Assembly: GCA_000752215.1 (NCBI GenBank) | Contig: CCFG01000014.1 | Coordinates: 201,210 to 265,209 of the forward strand | DNA from: a bacterium MS4 | GTDB taxonomy: Bacteria > Bacillota > Clostridia > Oscillospirales > Acutalibacteraceae | Direction of reading: 5' to 3' | DNA: 64,000 nt | Shown: positions 1 through 9,800 of the stretch, one piece after another | Layout of the letters: every line of letters starts with the position of its first letter | Position numbering within the stretch: the first letter of the stretch is position 1 | Translations under genes and position numbers: made by a program | Notes under the pieces: model-generated | What the model saw: the letters and a program-made list of their open reading frames with translations, nothing else | Told to the model about the DNA's origin: nothing | The model's database searches: none

Positions 1-453
1 GCACAAAAGCCAGATATTGATTATCCAGAAATTTTGTTTCGCCTTTTCCTTCGTGTGCTGTGCGGAACCGAGCAAGCCAATCCCAAAGACCATACTGCCG
101 AGCGCCATAAAAATTAGCCCGATCACAAGCGCCATTGGAACCTGTTCTTGATACCACACCGCACTTGCAATAATCAAGCCGATAAAGTTCAGTACGGTGG
201 CGACGATCACAAAAACGTTTACGTTTACCGTTTTTTCATTTGTTTGTTTTTGGTTTTCTATTCCCTTGAGGATGTAGTCTGTTGTAACATCAAAGTATTC
301 GCTCATAAGGATGATTTTATCGATATCCGGAACGCTTTGTTCACTTTCCCATTTGGATACGGCCTGACGGGAAACCCCGACTTTATCCGCAAGTTCTTCT
401 TGAGATATCCCTTTTACCTTTCGCAAATTCTGTATTCTGTCCGCTATATTCAT
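1..453 (-). CDS. XRE-family regulator with membrane tail (partial)
   Basis: Seen: 151 codons read leftward from an ATG at 453 to the window edge with no stop, so the 3' end lies outside. The start is preceded on the minus strand by AAAGGTGTG-type purine-rich sequence. Residues 1-60 form a Cro/C1 helix-turn-helix (ISQEELADKVGVSRQAVSKWE, split by the usual turn). After a linker rich in Asn and Lys, two hydrophobic segments follow at about 78-100 and 104-125. Known: small HTH proteins with a short membrane tail are common in Firmicutes and often sit next to ABC exporters or membrane sensors. Inferred: a membrane-tethered DNA-binding regulator; target unknown because the neighbour is not in the window. 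The recognition sequence SRQAVSKWE is strong; the function of the tail is a guess. Confidence 0.85.
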   Translation of the reverse strand, partial: MNIADRIQNLRKVKGISQEELADKVGVSRQAVSKWESEQSVPDIDKIILMSEYFDVTTDYILKGIENQKQTNEKTVNVNVFVIVATVLNFIGLIIASAVWYQEQVPMALVIGLIFMALGSMVFGIGLLGSAQHTKEKAKQNFWIINIWLLC

Positions 454-659
454 AACCGACACACCTTTCTTTTTTTGGTAGTGTCATGATAACAAAAAAG
501 GTGGTTGCGATGCCACCATCCGCGCTTGGTTTTTTGTCAACTGACAGTTGCGGCCATGAAAAATACAAACGTACCGAAGTTCAGGTGACGTTTATTAGTA
601 TAACACATATTTTACAAAGATGGCATTGATGGGCAATTATGGGTCGGTATTAAAAACTT

Positions 660-3600
660 TCATTTTTCGGTTACCGTGACCTTTATTTGAGGAAGGTTTA
701 CTCCGTTATCAAGAACATAACCGCTGTCAATAACAGGAGTAAAGGCATAAGAACCCTCTGCAGTTGGATCATAATTGATACTGGATACCCACTCCGAGAT
801 TTTGACAAGCACACCAGAAATCCCATCGATAACCGCTTTGAGAGCCTGCGGTAGGTCCAAAGAGGAAAACTCGGTTCCTTTGCTGACACTTTGTGATTTA
901 ATGGAAGGCTCTAATTCGTCAAAAGAGGAAATGATTTTATCTGCCGTTGAGGGGGCTCCAACTGTGACCGTAATTTCGGGTAGACTTACTCCGCTGTCAA
1001 GGACATATCCGCTGTCAAGAACAGGACTAAAGATATAAGCGCCTTCTGTTGTTGGATCATAAGTTATGTTGGATATCCATTCGGAAATATCGACAAAAAC
1101 ACCGGATACTCCATCCACAACTGCCTTAAGGACATTAGGAAGATTGAGGAGGGAGCGAGGAGTACCATAGTCCACATCCTGTGTACTTATTGAATTATTT
1201 AATGGTTCAAAGGAATGAATAATTTTGTCTGTGGCTGAAGGAGCCGCAACCCTAACCGTTATTTGTGGCACAGTGATCCCGCTGTCAAGGACATATCCGC
1301 TGTCAAGAACAGGGCTAAAGATATAAGTACCTTCTGCTGTTGGATCGTAAGTTATATCAGATATCCATTCTGATACATTAACAAAAACTCCGGAGATCCT
1401 ATCCACTATCGCTCGAAAAGTTTCCGGTAAATTCAGAGAAGATCGGGGGGTACCGACGGATACATTTTGAGACTTGACAGAAGAGTCCAATTCTTCGAAA
1501 GCATTGATTGTCTGAACATCTCCACTATCTGCTGCACTTACAGTGACCTCAACAGTAGTTGTCAAGGACACGTGATTGGGATTGCCAATATCTTCAGGAA
1601 GTACTACAGCGCCGGTTACTGTGAACTTCTGTTCTGTTGTTATAGCCGTATCATATGGACAGCCATTCACGTCCCAGTTAACATCAGCGTTAACGGTACC
1701 TTCATTTGTAATTAGTTCTACAGTGGAAGGCAGGCCAAGGTCTTTCGCCGTTTTTGCAGTTCCATTGTCTGCCGTAACAGCTTTGGGTGCAGATATGCTT
1801 TCTAAAATCTTGGTGTTATGTACTGTAACTTCGCATACCCCAAAGGCACCGCCATCTATTGCGCTGGCAGATATTGTTGCCGTTCCCTCTTTTATTGCCG
1901 TTACCATTCCATTTTGATCTACCGTTGCAACTTCCGTATTATTTGACAGCCAAACCACCTTTTTATTGGCTGCATCGTCAGGCTCAACTATAGCGGTAAG
2001 CTGCATGGTACTCTCAGTGGATATCTGGACAGTTTCATTGTCCAGCAATACCCTTTCCAGACGGTTGTCGATTACAACACTCATTCCGTTATTACTGAAA
2101 TCCGCATCTTCCGAGTTCGATGTAATATCCAAATAGAATTGGTCTGCTATTAATTCATCTGGAATAGTCAGTTGCTCCCTTGAAAGATAATAAGTAATAT
2201 TTTTACTCTCGCCTACTACAAGCGTTCCAACTTCCTGCGAATCGAGTTCGGTTCCGATGGCTCCATCTTGGTATAGTTGAGAACGTACATTTTGGGCTAC
2301 ATCATAACCGTTATTTGAAACGACCGCAGTTATTGTTGCACCGCTGCTTGTTTTTTCTACATTTACTGAGCTGACAGTTAGATCAGCGAACCCAAACTCG
2401 GCAGTTGCTGCATTGTTGCTTAGATCAGCATCTGTAAAATCAGCGGGCTCCGCTATAAACTGGATATTATGGTGAGTAAGATTGCTTGGCAAAGTATAAT
2501 ACATATCGAGCTCAGCCGTTTCTCCGGGGCCGACATATTCATTATAATCCATACTAGATGAAATTATTTGACCGTTTTCATCCTTCAGATACAAATTCCA
2601 GTTTCTGATAGGTTTGATACTGTTGTTTGTGGCCTTGACTATTAGTTGAATATTATTACCGGGTTTCACCTCGTTTTTATTATATGATGCGAATTGTTCG
2701 ACTGAGGTGTCGCGACATTGAGTGCCTTCCATAACAATCAAATCCGTATTTCCAAGAGGGAATTCACCTTCCGACGGATTTTCTTTGATGCTGCGGCGAT
2801 CCAAAGCTAAAGTAACATTACCGTCTGCGTTTAAGAGAGCGGAAATGGAACTAATTGCCTTCTGATAGTTTGTAACCGGAACGGGATTGCTCCAAGCGCC
2901 GTTACTTTCATAAGAGATCACAGCGTCTTTAACATAACCGCTGGATTCCAGCCACAACACCGCTTTTTTACCATTGTTTTCAAGAACTGTAAAATCTGCC
3001 GGGCAGTCCAATCCTACTGGCTGGATGGAAGAAACATTCAGCCCTGTCATTTCTTTTAAGCTTCCGCCTGCACACCAATACAGGTTGCCATTAAGGAATT
3101 GTACACCCAGGTCATCCGTATTATCGTCTGTAATCTGTGTTGCTATTGTATCATTTATGAGAAATATTTCGGAATCCTCTTCCGTTGAAATATCACCGTC
3201 TTTATCCATACTGTAAGCAATGATCGGGGTTGCCCCTACGTACTCAGTTTCCATACCGCTGATCGGATGCAACCCGGAGGATATTGTTTCCGGCGCTTGC
3301 CATACATTGTTGGAGTATTGTGCTCTGCGGATACTGTTTGTTCCTTCCAGCATAAAAGGATCGTCTTCGGAGTTTTCAATCCATGACACACAAACCTTGC
3401 CGTTTGCTGCAGCTATACTGGGCAAAGCTTCCATCTTGCTATTTCCTGCTGTGCAAATATTTACAGGTGTACTGAATTGACTCCCATTGAAGCTGGAAAA
3501 AGTTAGATCTGTGTTCTTCGACATCTCTTGTAAAGTAACATCTTTACCAAATTGCTTTACAGCATTCTTCCATACCAGATATACTTTCCCGTTATCCTTA

Positions 3601-6593
3601 CAGAGGCGTGGTGAAAAATCTGCAGTACCGTCGTCACTTACAGCAGTAGCTGCACTCCATGTTCCCCCACTGTTCTCAATAGAATAATAGAGTTCCGTTC
3701 TGTTTTCCGAGGTACGGTCTGCATTGTCATCTATCCAAACCAACAATTTCCGATTATTATCAATTTCTATCAGCTGAGGTTCTCCATATGGATAAACGTT
3801 TGACCTTTCAAATTCACCAGCATTCTGTGTACGAAGTGTCAGACTCTGCGTTTTATTCAGATAATCTCTCGGGACTAGATGCATGCTGTCTTTATCTATT
3901 TTAAAATTATTTCGCATGGTGGCCTGTGTATTTGGATATATTTGATAATCTAAAAATTTGACAGTGCTTTCCTGTTCCATAAGTAACAATTGTGCTTTAA
4001 AATATAATTTTGCGTTCATAATAGCGATAAAATTTTCAGAGAGGCTGTGAAACGGCATATTTATAGTTCCTTTTATGTCCCCCTTAATTCCACCTTCTAA
4101 GCCAACAATTTTATCTATTCCGGCACCAATTCCTATAGATGGCGATAGAGTCATAGCGAAATGTCCGGGGCCTGTTTCTGTACTGTTGGTGGCATGGTTA
4201 TAAATCAGAGAACCTTCTGCTTCTATTTTGCCGTTTATCCCAAATTTAACATAAATTAATGGAGATATAGGGCTGGACCCGGTATAGCCGACTCCTCCGG
4301 ACGAAAAAAGGCCGCCGTTTGTTAACACCATTTGCCCAGTGGCATAGCTGTATTCTATGTAGCCCATAATTTGTAATGATGCGGAAAAAGCCGTTTTGAC
4401 AGACGATTTTGTTGCTTTATTTTGCAGATTAGAATATAGATTTCCCCAAGTTGTGGATCTTGTTCCCTTCGATAATTCCTGAACAAGATGTTTTACGTCA
4501 TCATATTCCGAACCGAAATTATTTGGAGCTTCTTCATCAAAACCTAAGAGAACCCGAATGGTCTTCTTTTCTTCGTCATATTGATACTGCAGATCTTTAA
4601 ACACTGGAAGTGCCATTGAAATGTCTGTTTTGAATAATGGAAAATGATAACCCATAAAATCCACACTTGGGCCGTCCATTGTATCGCTGGATTCTGGAGG
4701 ATCGGTAAATTTCATATTACCGGGTTGAGTTCCTTCCTTATAAAGGGAGAACGTATTGACTTTATTTGTCTGCAGATAAACTCCATTTAGGGTTTGACCG
4801 TCATACGCACTTGCATTTGCCGTTTTTGCATTGCTTTCTGCAAGAATACCGTCCCCGTCCTTACTTAACGTTAAAGTTTCTACATAGTTATCTGATAGTT
4901 CCAGCAGCGCTATCCCGTCGGAATCGGTAACAGCGGTGTCACCGTTATATCCTATAGATACACCCGCAATCGGCCGGCCGCTAACCTTCTCTTCAATTCG
5001 TACGGCATAAGTTGCAGGTTCAGTATAATTTGGCACAAACGGAATTTCATTGCTAATAGCATAAGTTTCAGCGTAAGAACCCTTATACCCATGGATTGTT
5101 ACATTACGGCTGCCGCCGAATGCATCTTGTCCAATATTTGTAACTAAAGGCGAGATCGACACTCTTTTCAAGTTCGGACAACCGGAAAAAGAATAACGAC
5201 CAATTATTGACGAATCCAAAATAACAGCATCTGTCAGATTAGAACAACCATTGAAAGCAGAATTACCAATACTGGTATCTATAATTTTCACATTTTTTAA
5301 ACTAACACAGCTGATGAAAGCTGCTTCACCTAATACGGCATCTTCAAGAACATTTAAACTTACGAGTCCACTACAGCCGTAAAATGCTGTTTGTCCAAGA
5401 GTTGCCGACTCTGGAATAGTCATTTCAGTTAATCCTTGACAGCCAAAAAATGCACTTTCTTCAATATTAACAGAATTTGGTAATAAAAAATTTTGCAAAT
5501 TAGAACAATGATAGAACGCCACGTAGCCTATACTTTCCAAACTGTTTGGTAATGATAAATACTTTAAATTTGTACATTCAAAAAACGCATGATTCGATAT
5601 ATTTTTAACACCTTCTAATATTTTTACGTTCTCGAGGCCAACACAATTATAAAAAGCTTGGTTTTCTATTTCTTCAACACTACCTGGAATGATAACATTT
5701 TTCAAATTGATACACCCTGAAAATGCCATTTCTCCTATTTTTGTTATGCCTTCCGATAATATTAAATTATTAAGTGCTGCACAAGTAAAGAATGCACGAT
5801 TTTTAATTTCTCCATTAAGGTGTATTTCAACAGAATTAAGACAATTACAGTTATAAAACGCTCCTTCTTCAATATTACCGGTGCCATATATTTTTATATT
5901 TTGTAGATTTGTACAACTTTGAAATGCATTTGAACTAATTGTTCCACATGTTATTGCGCTGGATAGAGAACTGCAACTCATAAAGGCACCGTATCCAATA
6001 GTAACCACACTACTTGGTATCTCTATCTTTTCAAGACTTGAACAATTTTGAAACGCACAGTTTTCTATGCTTTTAATGTTTTCCGACAGGGAAACGTTAT
6101 TTAGACTTATACATCCAACAAAGGCACACTCCCCAATACTCGTCACATTATTGGGGATAGAAATATCTATTAAATTGCGGCAGTCAGCGAAAGAATAGTC
6201 TTTTATTTTTGTTAGGGATGTAGATAAAATACATTTATTCAGGCCACTGCACCCCCCAAAAACCCCTTCACCTATGTTGATTACAGAATTTGGCACAACT
6301 ACATTTGTCAGTCCGCTACACCCTGCAAAAGCATTGTCACCAATACTTGTCACAGATTCGGGTATTGAAATGTTAGTTAGAGAGTCACACCTTGAAAATG
6401 CCTTTTCTCCGATTTCTATTACCCCATCCGGGATTACTACATCCCCGCCGGAGCCTATATACTTTACTAAAACACCGTTTTCAATTGTGAAATCGTCAGT
6501 TTCTGCCGCATAAGCCGCAATGTTAATACATTGTGGGATTACCAAAAGCAAGGATAAAACCAATGCCAGCGCCTTTACCGTTACTTTTTTCAT
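660..6593 (-). CDS. Large secreted BspA-like leucine-rich-repeat surface protein with Ig-like repeats
   Basis: 1977 residues. Signal peptide at 1-29 (MKKVTVKALALVLSLLLVIP, cleavage near AYA-AE). Residues 35-518 are LRR_5/BspA repeats of about 23 residues (I.IP.SVTSIG..AF..CS.L pattern), closed by the usual HGYKGSYAETYA cap. About 528-618 resembles a carboxypeptidase-regulatory-like fold. About 640-920 is unassigned. About 920-1270 holds repeated W..N/SWIEN-type strands suggestive of a propeller. About 1300-1512 are two CARDB-like adhesion domains, 1524-1593 is a BIG2 domain (VVWLSNNTEVATVD), followed by a second Ig-like domain. 1698-1977 are three tandem copies of a roughly 95-residue module (YDPTAEGTYIFSPVLDSGY). 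No LPXTG or transmembrane anchor is seen at the C terminus. Inferred: extracellular adhesin or matrix-binding protein. It stands alone, followed downstream only by its own 3' gap. Confidence 0.85.
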   Translation of the reverse strand: MKKVTVKALALVLSLLLVIPQCINIAAYAAETDDFTIENGVLVKYIGSGGDVVIPDGVIEIGEKAFSRCDSLTNISIPESVTSIGDNAFAGCSGLTNVVVPNSVINIGEGVFGGCSGLNKCILSTSLTKIKDYSFADCRNLIDISIPNNVTSIGECAFVGCISLNNVSLSENIKSIENCAFQNCSSLEKIEIPSSVVTIGYGAFMSCSSLSSAITCGTISSNAFQSCTNLQNIKIYGTGNIEEGAFYNCNCLNSVEIHLNGEIKNRAFFTCAALNNLILSEGITKIGEMAFSGCINLKNVIIPGSVEEIENQAFYNCVGLENVKILEGVKNISNHAFFECTNLKYLSLPNSLESIGYVAFYHCSNLQNFLLPNSVNIEESAFFGCQGLTEMTIPESATLGQTAFYGCSGLVSLNVLEDAVLGEAAFISCVSLKNVKIIDTSIGNSAFNGCSNLTDAVILDSSIIGRYSFSGCPNLKRVSISPLVTNIGQDAFGGSRNVTIHGYKGSYAETYAISNEIPFVPNYTEPATYAVRIEEKVSGRPIAGVSIGYNGDTAVTDSDGIALLELSDNYVETLTLSKDGDGILAESNAKTANASAYDGQTLNGVYLQTNKVNTFSLYKEGTQPGNMKFTDPPESSDTMDGPSVDFMGYHFPLFKTDISMALPVFKDLQYQYDEEKKTIRVLLGFDEEAPNNFGSEYDDVKHLVQELSKGTRSTTWGNLYSNLQNKATKSSVKTAFSASLQIMGYIEYSYATGQMVLTNGGLFSSGGVGYTGSSPISPLIYVKFGINGKIEAEGSLIYNHATNSTETGPGHFAMTLSPSIGIGAGIDKIVGLEGGIKGDIKGTINMPFHSLSENFIAIMNAKLYFKAQLLLMEQESTVKFLDYQIYPNTQATMRNNFKIDKDSMHLVPRDYLNKTQSLTLRTQNAGEFERSNVYPYGEPQLIEIDNNRKLLVWIDDNADRTSENRTELYYSIENSGGTWSAATAVSDDGTADFSPRLCKDNGKVYLVWKNAVKQFGKDVTLQEMSKNTDLTFSSFNGSQFSTPVNICTAGNSKMEALPSIAAANGKVCVSWIENSEDDPFMLEGTNSIRRAQYSNNVWQAPETISSGLHPISGMETEYVGATPIIAYSMDKDGDISTEEDSEIFLINDTIATQITDDNTDDLGVQFLNGNLYWCAGGSLKEMTGLNVSSIQPVGLDCPADFTVLENNGKKAVLWLESSGYVKDAVISYESNGAWSNPVPVTNYQKAISSISALLNADGNVTLALDRRSIKENPSEGEFPLGNTDLIVMEGTQCRDTSVEQFASYNKNEVKPGNNIQLIVKATNNSIKPIRNWNLYLKDENGQIISSSMDYNEYVGPGETAELDMYYTLPSNLTHHNIQFIAEPADFTDADLSNNAATAEFGFADLTVSSVNVEKTSSGATITAVVSNNGYDVAQNVRSQLYQDGAIGTELDSQEVGTLVVGESKNITYYLSREQLTIPDELIADQFYLDITSNSEDADFSNNGMSVVIDNRLERVLLDNETVQISTESTMQLTAIVEPDDAANKKVVWLSNNTEVATVDQNGMVTAIKEGTATISASAIDGGAFGVCEVTVHNTKILESISAPKAVTADNGTAKTAKDLGLPSTVELITNEGTVNADVNWDVNGCPYDTAITTEQKFTVTGAVVLPEDIGNPNHVSLTTTVEVTVSAADSGDVQTINAFEELDSSVKSQNVSVGTPRSSLNLPETFRAIVDRISGVFVNVSEWISDITYDPTAEGTYIFSPVLDSGYVLDSGITVPQITVRVAAPSATDKIIHSFEPLNNSISTQDVDYGTPRSLLNLPNVLKAVVDGVSGVFVDISEWISNITYDPTTEGAYIFSPVLDSGYVLDSGVSLPEITVTVGAPSTADKIISSFDELEPSIKSQSVSKGTEFSSLDLPQALKAVIDGISGVLVKISEWVSSINYDPTAEGSYAFTPVIDSGYVLDNGVNLPQIKVTVTEK
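690..1500 (-). repeat. Three tandem ~285-bp repeats encoding the C-terminal ~95-residue modules
   Basis: Three consecutive copies within the 3' end of the 1977-residue gene. Each translates to an element starting F..L..S..SQ.VS.GT and ending PEITV.V, with YDPT.EG.Y.FSPV.DSGYVLD.G in the middle. The last two-thirds of each copy are nearly identical at the DNA level, so copy number could change by recombination. Confidence 0.8.
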
Positions 6594-6882
6594 CCTCTAA
6601 ATCCCCTCTCTAAATTCTTTTATGCAATTTAATATTACAACTTTTTTGAAAATTTTACAATATATAACATTTAATTATTTTATTCAAAAATATTACTAGT
6701 CACTTTTAATATATATATTTAATAAATCATACCCACCAAGTTTTATATCCCATTGAAAGTGCAAAGGCTTTGATTATTAAAATGATCAAAGCCTTTATCT
6801 TATAAACCAAATCAAAACATTAATTTATTAACTACTCGAACGACACATTTCATCATTCAGTAACCGTAGGAACTTTTTTTGA
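6594..6882. terminator. Intergenic AT-rich gap with one hairpin at 6763-6796
   Basis: The gap between the GH38 stop and the LRR-protein start is AT-rich. At 6763-6774 and 6785-6796 lies a perfect 12-bp inverted repeat (AAAGGCTTTGAT / ATCAAAGCCTTT) with a 10-nt loop. It follows the GH38 gene on the minus strand and is most likely its transcription terminator, although no long T-run follows on either side. The rest of the gap should hold the LRR-gene promoter; I could not pick one hexamer pair with confidence. Confidence 0.55.
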
Positions 6883-9800
6883 TTATCGGATTGTACTGAT
6901 CGTTCTCGGCGCTTTTTCCCCGTTTACGTAAAACCCGGCTGACTGACCCGCCGACCCGATTGCCGTTACCTTAAAGAAATGCTCGTTCCCAACGGATCCG
7001 GCATAAAGGACGCGGAAGACCGAACCGTTTCCGCAAACAAAGGCCGGCTTGAAGGGAGCGGTGACCTTAAACTGATATGTTCCGCCTTTCTGCACATCGA
7101 GATATCTGCCTGTGTCGAGCGCCGGAACGATAGTTCCTACCGTGCGCGGTGTTTTTTCGCCGTTCACATAGAATCCGGCCGACTGTCCGACCGCTCCGAT
7201 TGCAGTCACCTTAAAGAAATAGTCGTTTCCGACGGAGCCGGCGTAATCGACAAGAAATACAGCATCGCTGCCGCAGACAAAAGTCGGTTTGGAAGAAGCG
7301 GCGATCTTAAACTGATACGTTTTTCCTACCTCCACCGACAATTGGCTGCCGGTATCCAGCTGAACAATCGGCTCCTCCGGGGTATCAGAAGCCCGGGAGT
7401 TTCTGGACGAAGACGGCTTTCCTCCGGAAGATGGCTTTACGGTAATGTTTGCCGTTGCCTTTAATTCGCCATACGACGTACTGACAACAGCCGTCCCCGT
7501 TCTAACCGCCGTTATTTTGCCAGTTTGGTCCACGGTTACGATATTTGTATTGCTGCTTGACCAGGTTACCTGAATTCCGCTCATTGCACTGCCGAACTGA
7601 TCATATACCGTTGCCTGTATTGTCTGTGACCCTCCTACAGAAATTGATACGGACGACGGATTCAGCCGGATGCCCGTTGCAACGGGCTGCGGCGCAATCT
7701 CTTCTGCGGTCACTGTCACGGTGACCGCACGGTCTGGCATGACGAAAGAATAGACGTTTCCTTCTTTTGCATCCACTGGAACCGAATTGCCCTGCGCATC
7801 GTCAACGGTGACCTTTGCCCGTTTGTCCTGTGTGATCGGGCTGGCGGTGACCTTGACGCTTTCGCCTGCGGCCGCAGCTGTTTTGTCCACAGAAACAATC
7901 AGGTATTCTTCACGGTAAGGGTCAAGATGGATATTCCACCTGCGGACGGTACCGTCCAGAATTTGAACCGGTTCGCTTGCCACAACAGCACCCTGATCTA
8001 CCTTGATTTCCACACGGACCCACCGGCCGACAAAGTCGTCTCCTACTGTCAGTGTTTCCGAATACGAATTGGGGATCGGGGTAAACGGTCCGGTCTTTGC
8101 GTCAGATACCAGCCACCTCATTCTCGCCAGGCCCGCATATTCCGAGTCCAGATCAAAGCCTGCTTTCAGCTGGTCTCCTGCGGCCGGGAGCCGATCCTCA
8201 CTGTCGTTTTCAACGGAGACGTTCTTCGCGGTAACGTCGTCGACAACCGTTTCCTTCGGTTCGTTTATAAAATCAATCAGTTTCCCATACCCCATGACTT
8301 CGTAAATCCGCACACAGCTGTTTCCATCCGCGGGCGTATTATCGCTGCCGAAATCGACCCCTTTACTCACTTCAAGCTTCAGATAGCGACCCACGGCCTT
8401 TCCATCGGAATACAGATGTTCCGTTATCCCGTTCGAATTCCCCGTCATGGAAGTAATCTCATGCCAGTTTTCCTTATCGTCGCTGACATAAATTTTGTAG
8501 TCCCTTGTGTTCCACTCCGGCTTATTGTCGCTTGAGAAGTCACCGGGTATATTCTGTTCAGATGGCGCGGTACTATGCCAGATTTGAATACGGCTCAGAT
8601 CATAAACGCCGTTCAAATCGATCACCGCATATCTCGGATCATTTGGATATACGCCGTCCGCACACCATTTCGTCGCAAAATTTCCGTCCGTAAGCATAGC
8701 TCCGCCTTCCTCATCCTTGAACTGATGGGAAGCGACTGCCTCTTTTCCGGTAAGGATATCTTTGCCCGGCTCGTTTAAAATATAAATCGCCTGCGCCGGT
8801 TCGCCCTCCGTACCGTACTTATCAACAGGCGTCACTTTAAACTGGAACGAGGAGACTTTCAGAGCTTCGCCCGCATCCATCGTAAGTGTCTTGCCCGTGG
8901 CGTCGGGTATTTCCTCGTACGAACCGCCGTCCCTGCCGCGGAACCATTGGAACTTTGTCGCGCCTTCCGTTCCGGCCACACCGGAATTGACATACCCGTA
9001 ATCGCCTGTAAACGTTACCTTTGTTGAATCATTTTCGTCCTTATACGCTTTGATCGCAACATCTTTTACCGACGGCTCGAAAATTTGGCTTGAGGTCCCC
9101 CACGCCTGGAATTCGTAGATTCTTGGACAGTTCCAATCGCTGGAAGACTGCCCGGCATAATCCGGAACCAGCCTAAAATATCTTGCGCTGACCGGTTCGG
9201 GCAGAACCATCTCAACAACATTGGATGTGTTGTTGGTTTTTCGGACTTCCAGCTTCCAGGTTTTGCCGTCGTTGCTTGACAGAACTGAAAAGTCACGGGT
9301 AATATAACTCTGTCTTTCGTTTCCTGCATTCACCAGAGTGAATTTGGAAATTTCCCAGTCGTTTTCTTCGCCAAGATCGACCTGCAGATACAGCCCATCC
9401 GCACGATAGCACCACTTCGTACCCGTATCGCCGTCACAGGCCCGATAGGGTTCCTCATTCTGGTAGCCACCGGGAGCTGTAATCCGGCTGGACGGCACAG
9501 TGAGGAAAGCATTGTCGAGTCCGCCCCGGACGGCTTTTGAGGCTTCTGAAAGCACAGTGCGGTTTGAGGAAGCGTCTATACCGATTACCTTGTAATAGAA
9601 TTCTCCGTTGTAAGGCAGAGTGTCGATATAACTGTTCTGCGTGTCGCCGGCGATTCCCAGATATTCGGCATTTTCCAGCGTAAAGTCACTGGTAACTCCC
9701 CTGTAAATCCGGTAGAGAGAGATTCCATCCCTCAGGTCCCATTCGATTCTGGCCTGATCACCCAAAGCGTCCTCGCCTGTGACAAGCTCCGCCGAGACTC

